From Pricia antarctica (GTDB taxonomy: Bacteria > Bacteroidota > Bacteroidia > Flavobacteriales > Flavobacteriaceae): a stretch of DNA of 64,000 bases. The translations under genes and the position numbers were made by a program. This document shows positions 53,801-61,900 of this stretch, piece after piece. Location: the NCBI RefSeq assembly GCF_900101815.1, contig NZ_FNAO01000007.1, positions 310,001 through 374,000 on the forward strand. The letters are read 5' to 3'. How positions within the stretch are numbered: position 1 is the first letter of the stretch; each line of letters opens with the position of its first letter. The notes below the pieces were generated by a model. That model saw nothing but the letters and a program-made list of their open reading frames with translations, ran no database searches and was not told the origin of the DNA.

Positions 53801-56800
53801 GCAATTTTGAAGAAGATCAAACTGTGGCCGGGACTAACGGAACTTCCCAGACGGGGACTCCCTCACCCTATATTGACCTATCGGGAACGGCCTTCGACAA
53901 GACTTTTGGTTCGGTTGCTCCCTTGGTATCCAATACCACCGGTTATCCGGATGTCCTTTTTCAAACGGAACGTTACAGCGATGCAGCGAATCCGAACAAT
54001 ATGAATTGGACGTTCCCGACCGAAAATGGCATCTATGACGTTAAAATTCTGTTCAACGAAAACTATACCGGAGAAATCGGTGACCCCCGTGTTTTTGATG
54101 TTGAAATAGAAGGCGACATCGCCTTGGACGACTATCGTCCATCGGGCCCTACCGGTGCCGATGTGAACGTAGCAAAGGTAGAGATATATCAGGCTACCGT
54201 AACTGATGGCGAACTGAACATTAATTTTATAAAGGGAACACAAAACCCCTCCGTAAAGGGATTTGATATCTGCTTTATCGCGCCGGTTTCCGATACGGCT
54301 CCTGTGGTAGCTATTAACGCACCTTTGGATGGGGCGAACCTTGGTCGTAACGTCGACGTTTCTTTTTCAGGGGTCGCCACCGATGTAGAGGATGACGACA
54401 CCACGCTTACCGCGGCCCTTTCTTGGAACTCTCCCACCGAACCTAGTTTGGCCGGTACGGGTGGTAGCTTTACCGATAGGCTATTTGTACCAGGACCTCA
54501 TACGATTCAGGCCAGTGTTACCGACAGCGATGACAATACCGTGGTTGAAACGATTACGGTAAATGTAGCAGTGCCCGGCGTCGCGATTACTTTCCCAGAG
54601 GAAGATGCCGTCTTGGCGAATACAGATATACGGTTCACCTGGTCTACCGAGAATATGTTGTTGTTCAGTCCGTATGACGAGCATGTACACTTTTACGTAA
54701 ACCCGGTTGACCCAAATAACCCGGATTACGACGATAGGATTTCTACGGTATCCGATATAGGCCAGTTATTTTGGGACCTCAATGCCGATGATGGTATCGT
54801 CGAGGGCGAAAACACGGTGGTCATTATCGCTGCGGACGGCTCGCACACAGAGTTCACCAATCCCGAAGCCCGTGATATCGTCAACTTCACGGTCTGTTCC
54901 ACAAGTATTTCCAATATCGTTGCCTCTGACCCTACGGAATGTGGACTGAATAATGGCGAAATCGTAATCGAGGCTACGGGAACAAATCTTGAATATAGTA
55001 TAGACAACGGCGCGAACTTTCAGGCCGCGAACAGCTTCAACGGAATTTCCGCCGGCACTTACGACATCGTAGTCCGTCAAATAGGAAGCAATTCCTGTTC
55101 GGCGACGGACACAGTGATTTTGGAAAGTCCAGCGGCGGCTACGCCTATCGTTTCCGGTCCAACCACCTATTTGGAAGGCTCCGGAGGTGTTACTTTGGAT
55201 GCGGGAGCTGGATATGCCTCCTACCTTTGGTCTCCCAATGGGGAAACCACACAGACCATAACCGTCTTGGAAGGCACCTACTCCGTAACGGTAACCGAGG
55301 CAAACGGATGTGAAGGAACTTCAATTGGCATTATAGTCACCGAGGAGGACGATATAACTCCACCGGAAGCCATCTGCCAAAGCATAACCGTTCAATTGGA
55401 CGAAACGGGCAATGCAAGTATTACGGCGGCGGACATCGATAATGGTTCGAACGATACCTCCGGTATCGCCGATCTATCGATAGACACAAGTTCTTTCGAC
55501 TGCTCGAATATCGGGGCCAACACGGTTACCCTTACCGTTATGGATAACAATAACAATATCAGCAGCTGTACCGCAACGGTAACGGTAGAAGATACCATAG
55601 CACCTGTAATTACCTGCCCTGGTAACATCGAAATGTTGAGCAGCAGTTCGCAGGTATTGAATATCATTCCAGCCACGGCCACGGATAACTGTGGTAATGC
55701 AGCGGAGATTACCTTCGAGAGAAGCGATAATCCCAACTTGACACTGAACGATCCATTCCCACAGGGAATTACAACGATACAATGGACCGCTATGGATGCT
55801 TCGGGCAACACCGACAATTGTGAACAGACAATAACCATTACCTTACCACAATCCACTGCCAATGAGATCGTTGCTTTCTCGGTAAGCGGACAAGTAGGCG
55901 CGGAAACCATAGATTCGAACGCGGGTTCGATCAACCTAACTGTTGCCATCGGCACTGATGTTACCTCGCTTTCCCCGTCCATCGATATTTCCCAACTCGC
56001 TACCATCAGCCCCGATTCAGGTTTGGCCCAGAATTTCTCGGCACCCGTGGACTACGTGGTGAGCGCTGAAGACGGTTCTACAAAGCAGTGGACGGTCAGC
56101 GTGACGGTGCAAGACGATACTACCGACCCCGAAATTGCCTGTCTAAGCAATATCCAAGTCAATAACGATATCGGCGAGTGCGGTGCGGTGGTTACCTATG
56201 AAGAACCTGTAGGAACCGATAATCTTCCGGGAGCTACTACGGAACAGACTTCAGGTTTGCCCAATGGCGGAATTTTCCCAATAGGCATTACGACCCAGAC
56301 GTATAGGGTTACGGATGCGGAAGGCAATATAGCATCCTGTAGCTTTACCATTACCGTAATCGATGCGGAAAATCCGGTCATTACCTGTCCAACGAACGTT
56401 TCGGTAACGATTGCTTCCGGACTAACGTCATCCGTGGTCACCTTTGAAAATCCAAGCATTTCCGATAATTGTGTCGGGAGCGTTTTGGCTCAGACCGCGG
56501 GACTTCCGAGCGGTTCTGAATTCCCCATTGGTACTACGGTCAATACCTTTCAGGTTACTGATGCCGTCGGAAACACAGCTACCTGTAGCTTTGAGGTAAG
56601 GGTGGAAGAAGAAGTGGCCAATAGCGTACTTTCTGTAACAAGTTTCACGCTAATCAATGCGGATACGGACAATGACCTGTTTACACTTACGAATGGCATG
56701 GCCATTGACGTCAACAGCCTTCCTACCCTCCATTTGGACGTACGCGCCAATACCACGGACGACGTGGAGAGCGTACGTTTTGTTCTGGGAGGGAATAAGG

Positions 56801-58872
56801 GGCGGACATCAACGGAAAGCGTTCCTCCCTATGCACTATTTCAAGACTTTCCCACAGGTAACTATAGGGGAAGCGATTTAACCACGGGCAATTATACGCT
56901 AACGGGCACGCCATATTCTGGCAATAGTGCTGGGGGTAATCAAGGAACATCACTAACAATTGGGTTTGAACTGATCGACGGAGACCCCGTTTGCGCGAAT
57001 GTGAAGGTAACGGTGCAGACCGCTACCAATCCTACCGGCTGCGGTCTTGCCGACGGTAGCATCGTGTTGAACGTTGTAGGAACTACCGGTAACTTGGATT
57101 ACGATTGGGGTCATGACGCCGATCTGGAATCAGCTACAGCCACGGGACTTTCCGCGGGCAGCTATTCCGTAACGGTCACCGATGCGAACGGATGTACGAA
57201 CACCGTATCTGCGGTACTTGAGGGCCCAACGTCTCCAACTGTAAGTTTGTCCCCGTTTGCCGATATATCGGAAACGGCATCGCCCATATCCCTTTCCGGC
57301 GGCTCGCCCTCGGGTGGTACCTATAGCGGGATTGGTGTGGACACCAACGGTGTTTTCAGTCCTTCCATAGGTGTGGGTACCTATGTTGTTACGTACAGCT
57401 ACACGGATCCCACTACGGGATGCGACGGCTCGGCGACCCGGACCATCAGGGTAATATCGTCCATAACCGATTCGGACTTGACCGTTGTAAACGCGAACAC
57501 CGATACGCCGCTTTACGCGCTCGTCGACGGACTTAAAATCCAAAAAAGTGACATAGGTAATACGCCCATCGGGATAGTCTTTGAGCCCGGGAACAACCCT
57601 AGTAGAGTGAAGTTTACCCTTACCGGCCCGATTTCGCGTAAGACCACAGAAGGTAAGACACCCTATTCCCTGTACGGGGACATCGGGGTAGACATTCAGG
57701 GACGGGTATTCCCTATCGGTGCCTATACCCTAGTAGTGGAACCCAGCAATGCTCCCACTATACGGGTAAATTTCGAGGTCACCGATATCGATCCAATATG
57801 CGCCGGTTTCAATGTTGCGGTACAGTCCGTCAACAATCCCACCGTCTGTAATGGTACGGACGGAAGCCTGGGCCTTTCGGTCACGGGCGGTGCGGCCCCC
57901 TTTGATTTCAATTGGAGCCACGATAGTTCGCTGGAATCCGGTAACGCCATGGGCCTTTCCGCAGGCAGATATACGGTAACGGTTACCGATACGAACGGAT
58001 GTATGGAAACCTTGACCGCAACGCTACAGGCTCCGCAGTCGCCAAGAGTGACCCTGTCGGCGCTCGCTAATGTTTCCGACGACGCACCGGCGTTCGCCTT
58101 AAGTGGCGGTTCCCCGGCCGGCGGAACGTATAGCGGAACGGGCGTGAACGCCAACGGTGTTTTCAATCCTTCGATTGGCGCGGGCATCTATACCGTTACG
58201 TACAGCTACACGGATCCCACCACGGGATGCGATGGCTCGGCGACCCGGACTATCAGGGTAACGTCACCCATAACCGATTCGGACCTTACTGTTGTAAACG
58301 CCAACACCGACACGCCGCTCTACGCGCTCGTTGACGGACTCATAATCCAAAAGGAAGACATAGGCAACACGCCCCTTGGGATTATCTATGAGCCCGGGAA
58401 CAGTCCGAGCAACGTGAGGTTCACATTGACCGGTCCCATTTCGAGGAGTTATAGCGAAGGTAAGGCACCCTATTCGCTGTACGGTGATATCGGGGTGGAT
58501 ATCCAGGGAAGGGTATTCCCCGTCGGCTCGTATACATTGGTGGTGAACCCTAGTAATGCGCCTGCTATAACGGTAAACTTTAGCGTGGTTCAAGGGATTT
58601 CAAATACAGCCAAATCCGCCCCACAGATGATGATTTTCCCCAACCCGGCCATCGATATAACTACGGTGAGTTTCCCCGAACCTGTACAACTGACACAGTT
58701 CTATGTATATGATGTAACGGGCAGATTGGTCAAAACGATTGCATCCGAAACGGCCGAAGACATAGATAGCATAGAGCTATCGGTCTACGACCTTCCCATC
58801 GGAACCTATTTTGTGAGGACAACCGATACTTCGGGCAAAGGGTTTCAGCAAAGATTGATCATCGAAAAGTAA
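50866..58872 (+). CDS. Giant T9SS-secreted multidomain carbohydrate-binding protein
   Basis: The 2668-residue protein has a signal peptide ending LAQEG. Domains in order: cohesin-like (about 30-170), PKD (about 178-260, with SYDWDFGD), InlB-like (265-335), cadherin/Ig-like, CBM6-like (about 470-605 and 728-865), malectin (about 961-1135, FRVNAGGSLLAN), and an Ig-like/bacterial-neurexin-type segment with HYR modules (about 1493-1700 and 1750-1920). SprB-like repeats lie at 2041-2115 and 2310-2385, and three copies of a beta-module beginning ADTD/NTDTPLYALVDG. A type A sorting domain (2585-2668, MIFPNPAID at its start) targets it to the type IX system and cell surface. No catalytic domain is obvious; I infer adhesion to or capture of polysaccharide. 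It precedes a second giant gene by 29 bp. Confidence 0.9.
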   Translation: MKNFTPRPRAKLLVFLCLLFALPVFTLAQEGNFINVPASVTVEPGGTFSVRIDAQTGGFPVNGAEVHLNFDPTILQVANVNVLTTELPIPIGAGSDIIDNLQGQVDVIRGTFGAGISDDFDFFEIDFQVVGTGNTSISYNSVFPRETNMTSGGNSILGTPESIPITIAAQTEDPIASFTATPTSGTAALFVSVDASASSDPDGGSIVSYDWDFGDTNMATGVTADNNYTQPNTYTITLTVTDDEGETDTATQNITVDGVTITSYTVTASAGPNGAIDPTSALVEEGTDQTFTITPDTGYEIAGILAGGTSVGVSNPFVLTNVVANTSVEVSFSLINDDSVPVISLDATATVNEGGNISVPLSITDGDGDALTVTITSASNEPLELRSNNDPAGPQVEPYPFDASGFLTENINTDLDGLYSSDLVFAPTFGDGGSNGDGSGVYTVTVNVSDTDGNTVEKTLNLTVNDTPQLISDAFVATLQAESFDNQGPANTGSGDNGIGVEDNTPGGVINIGFTTNGDFAEYLIDVATAGTYSFDFFVAKASGPVGTMTVNGGPASISVNSTGDWQQYNPVSTNVVLPEGRQTLRFDWSGSTGFLFNMDYFVVTFVGGVNNPPVIETIADVDANEGTIVTVDVPVDDDGGSPLEVSLEIYDKSIGGGANTVPLTSGLTVPPTDYSFSDEGNGTYNLIWDTDTTDGRSYSATITANDGINPPVSETFTIDLAQNIADGPIKATTFNYPIPYYGSNPTLGYTVAVESSNNNIGYIDSGEAVEYLINVPSAGTYELRVNASKGSNGGGNPTTLTISEDIDGFSPIGTLSIPNTGWTPYVNYTVPVIFTNAGVQKLRFDFGGTMNIQEFELTPSTSNTPPIVEILTPNDGLNVEQGVAINFTATADDTQDGDVAASLVWNSDIDGDFGTGSNVNTSALSIGTHTITATVTDSDTTPLTGSASITVSIIQTAPACDVRFRVNAGGSLLANSTGNFEEDQTVAGTNGTSQTGTPSPYIDLSGTAFDKTFGSVAPLVSNTTGYPDVLFQTERYSDAANPNNMNWTFPTENGIYDVKILFNENYTGEIGDPRVFDVEIEGDIALDDYRPSGPTGADVNVAKVEIYQATVTDGELNINFIKGTQNPSVKGFDICFIAPVSDTAPVVAINAPLDGANLGRNVDVSFSGVATDVEDDDTTLTAALSWNSPTEPSLAGTGGSFTDRLFVPGPHTIQASVTDSDDNTVVETITVNVAVPGVAITFPEEDAVLANTDIRFTWSTENMLLFSPYDEHVHFYVNPVDPNNPDYDDRISTVSDIGQLFWDLNADDGIVEGENTVVIIAADGSHTEFTNPEARDIVNFTVCSTSISNIVASDPTECGLNNGEIVIEATGTNLEYSIDNGANFQAANSFNGISAGTYDIVVRQIGSNSCSATDTVILESPAAATPIVSGPTTYLEGSGGVTLDAGAGYASYLWSPNGETTQTITVLEGTYSVTVTEANGCEGTSIGIIVTEEDDITPPEAICQSITVQLDETGNASITAADIDNGSNDTSGIADLSIDTSSFDCSNIGANTVTLTVMDNNNNISSCTATVTVEDTIAPVITCPGNIEMLSSSSQVLNIIPATATDNCGNAAEITFERSDNPNLTLNDPFPQGITTIQWTAMDASGNTDNCEQTITITLPQSTANEIVAFSVSGQVGAETIDSNAGSINLTVAIGTDVTSLSPSIDISQLATISPDSGLAQNFSAPVDYVVSAEDGSTKQWTVSVTVQDDTTDPEIACLSNIQVNNDIGECGAVVTYEEPVGTDNLPGATTEQTSGLPNGGIFPIGITTQTYRVTDAEGNIASCSFTITVIDAENPVITCPTNVSVTIASGLTSSVVTFENPSISDNCVGSVLAQTAGLPSGSEFPIGTTVNTFQVTDAVGNTATCSFEVRVEEEVANSVLSVTSFTLINADTDNDLFTLTNGMAIDVNSLPTLHLDVRANTTDDVESVRFVLGGNKGRTSTESVPPYALFQDFPTGNYRGSDLTTGNYTLTGTPYSGNSAGGNQGTSLTIGFELIDGDPVCANVKVTVQTATNPTGCGLADGSIVLNVVGTTGNLDYDWGHDADLESATATGLSAGSYSVTVTDANGCTNTVSAVLEGPTSPTVSLSPFADISETASPISLSGGSPSGGTYSGIGVDTNGVFSPSIGVGTYVVTYSYTDPTTGCDGSATRTIRVISSITDSDLTVVNANTDTPLYALVDGLKIQKSDIGNTPIGIVFEPGNNPSRVKFTLTGPISRKTTEGKTPYSLYGDIGVDIQGRVFPIGAYTLVVEPSNAPTIRVNFEVTDIDPICAGFNVAVQSVNNPTVCNGTDGSLGLSVTGGAAPFDFNWSHDSSLESGNAMGLSAGRYTVTVTDTNGCMETLTATLQAPQSPRVTLSALANVSDDAPAFALSGGSPAGGTYSGTGVNANGVFNPSIGAGIYTVTYSYTDPTTGCDGSATRTIRVTSPITDSDLTVVNANTDTPLYALVDGLIIQKEDIGNTPLGIIYEPGNSPSNVRFTLTGPISRSYSEGKAPYSLYGDIGVDIQGRVFPVGSYTLVVNPSNAPAITVNFSVVQGISNTAKSAPQMMIFPNPAIDITTVSFPEPVQLTQFYVYDVTGRLVKTIASETAEDIDSIELSVYDLPIGTYFVRTTDTSGKGFQQRLIIEK
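56990..58593 (+). repeat. Tandem 807-bp duplication inside the giant surface gene
   Basis: A unit of 269 codons containing a SprB-like module, the YSYTDPTTGCDGSATRTIRV strand and the NTDTPLYALVDG module occurs twice with a period of 807 bp (for example 57391 and 58198). The nucleotide identity is high in blocks of 50-60 bp. A more diverged third NTD-type module lies before them at about 56630-56980. This is a recent in-frame duplication that can expand or contract by recombination. Confidence 0.85.
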
Positions 58873-58901
58873 GCCTCAAAAAAGAATTTAAGAAAGTAGA
58901 A

Positions 58902-61900
58902 ATGGAAAATATGAATTCAACCAACCATAGCATCCGGGCCATTGCATGCCCAAACACATCCTTAATGAACCTGTTTTCGTCCCGAATTTTGAAGGTAAAT
59001 GCCCTGATAGTTTTTCTATTGGTTTTGGCTACCGGTAATTTATGGAGTCAATCCTTTGATCAGGATAACCTGGATTTTAATGGTAATCCCGGGGTGAACA
59101 ATGCGACATCGCTCGAATTCGGTCCCGACGGTAATCTCTATGTGGCCGAAGAGAATGGTTTGGTCAAGATTTATACGATTCAACGAAACGGACTGGCCGA
59201 TTACTCGGTTACCGGTTCCGAAGTGCTGACCTTAGTGCAGTCCATTCCCAACCACGATGATGACGATGGGGGTCTCGGTGGCCCGAGCAACCGACAGGTA
59301 ACAGGCATCACCGTAGGGGGTACGGCCGCCGACCCGGTCGTTTATGTATCCTCCAGCGATAGAAGACGTGGCGCTGGCGGCGGCGGCGGCGATTCTGGTC
59401 TCGATACGAATTCGGGAGTGATTACCCGTCTGAAAAAGAACGGGGGAAATTGGCAAGCGGTCGATATGGTCCGCGGTCTCCCCCGATCCGAAGAAAACCA
59501 TGCGACCAATGGTATGCAGTTGGTGACCATCGGTACCAAGAATTGGCTGTTGGTAAGCAACGGTGGTTTTACGAATGCGGGCAGTCCTAGTAATAACTTT
59601 GCTTATATTACTGAGTATGCCTTGTCCGGTGCCGTTTTGGCTATGGATCTGCAGGCCCTGGAGGCCATGCCCATCTTGACCGACGGTTCAAGATCTTATA
59701 TCTACGATCTTCCCACCCTAGATGACCCCACACGAGTCAATGCCAATGGCATCGAAGACCCTGATACTCCCGGCTATGATGGTGTCGATATCAACGATCC
59801 CTTCGGAGGTAATGATGGCCTGAATATGGCTATGTTGGTACCGGGCAGTCCTGTTAAGATGTTTTCCCCCGGCTACAGGAATAGCTACGATCTCGTCGTT
59901 ACAGAAGACCGTAAAGTATATGTGACCGACAATGGCGCCAATGGCGGATGGGGCGGTTTTCCCGAATTTGAGGGTAATTCCAATCTGGTAAATAACAACT
60001 ACCGATCGGGCGAACCTGGGAGTACCGGATCCGATGCCGCACCGAACAGCACTCCTTTCGACGCGCAGGTCAACAATAGCGATCATCTTAATTTGGTAAC
60101 GACCAATGTAGATTCCTATGTTTTTGGTTCCATCTATGGGGGACATCCCTGTCCGGTCAGGGCGAATCCCAACGCAGGGCTTTTTACCCGCGGCACACAT
60201 TCGGCCGGGGGAACGGGTCAGGCTTTTTCCGATTCGTATTTTAGGACCGAACGCTATGATCCCAACGGGTCGCGTGACAATTCCGAATCCGATCCCCTAA
60301 AGGCGTTACCTGCCAACTGGCCACCAGTCGATGTAAGCCTGCTGAATGGTGATAACGCCGATTTCAGGCAACCCACGCTTTCGCCGAATCAGAATCCTGA
60401 CGGTCCTGATGATATCATCGTGGTCAATTGGGGCAACAATACCAACGGTATTGCGGAGTATACTGCTTCCAATTTTGGGGGGGTTATGAAAGGAGATCTC
60501 ATTGCCGGAAAAGGCGGTAACCTGCACCGGGTTGACAGGGACGCTTCCAATGGAAGTATCCTCAATGTCGAACAGAACAAATTTAGCGTTAACGGTAATG
60601 CTTTAGGGGTAGATTGTCAAGGGGATTCCGATATTTTTCCTGGGACAATCTGGGTCGCAAACTACGATGGTGACGGTATCGTGATACTCGAACCCAACGA
60701 TTTTGTAATTTGCATACTTCCTGAAGATTCGGGATATAACCCGTTGGGCGATAACGATGCGGACGGATATACCAATGACGATGAGGCGCAAAACGGCACG
60801 GATATGTGCTCGGGAGCCTCTAAACCCACCGATTTTGACAAAGATCTGATATCGGATCTTTTAGATTTGGATGATGATGGAGATGGTATAAACGATAGTG
60901 TAGATGCCTTACAATTGGGTGCCGCCTTCGACCTTCCGGTGGAAAACGAACTCTTTCTGGGTACCGACCTGGGTGGATATTTGGGCCTCGGATTCACCGG
61001 ATTGATGAACAACGGGGACCCTAATCCCAATTATCAAAGTTGGCAGGATGACCCGCTGGCATCCGATACAGACACCGACGATATTCTCGGCGGGGCGATA
61101 GGGGCTACCACCATGTTCCAGACTACCGGCGATGCCGCCAACAACGATCAGGAAAAGGCGTATCAATACGGCATCAATGTGGACAGCGGATCAGGCACAT
61201 TTATGGTTCAAGGAAGAATGTTTCCTCCTTTTAATAATTTCTCGGCAACGGAATCACAGGGCATGTTCATCGGCGACGGATTTCAAGATGACTATGTAAA
61301 ACTTGTTATGGGCCAAAATAATGAAATAAGCGTGGTAGGGGAAAACAATGGCACCCCGGTGACCTATGTTCCATCGACTTCCATAGGTTTCTCGCCATCG
61401 GCGACCACCAACAATTTGGATCTATATCTTGTAGTGAATTCCGCCACAGGCAGCGTTCAGGCCAGGTACGCCATTGATGATGGTGTTACGAACGATGTCG
61501 GGGCGTCCTTCACATTGGAGGGAAAAGTACTTACCGCCTTACAAAGTAGTTCACAAGCTTTGATCGTGGGGATGATTGGAACCGCGGATACCGACGATGC
61601 CTATGGCGCAAACTGGGATTTCTTGAACGTTGCAGGGAATACTCCTTTCGTAGTCCAACAAATTTCCGATTTGGAACGCACAATCGGTGCTGCATCTGAC
61701 GTTATCGGACTAGATTCGTATTTTGCGGACGATACCGGGGTCGAGAATCTAGTTTTTTCGGTAGCGGAAAATACAAATACTAGCATAGGCACTTCCATCT
61801 CTGGAAACAACCTGACAATTACCTATCCTACAGGCACCGCATCTACTTCGATTACCGTTCGGGCTACCGATGCCGATAATTTCTTTGTCGAGCAGACCTT

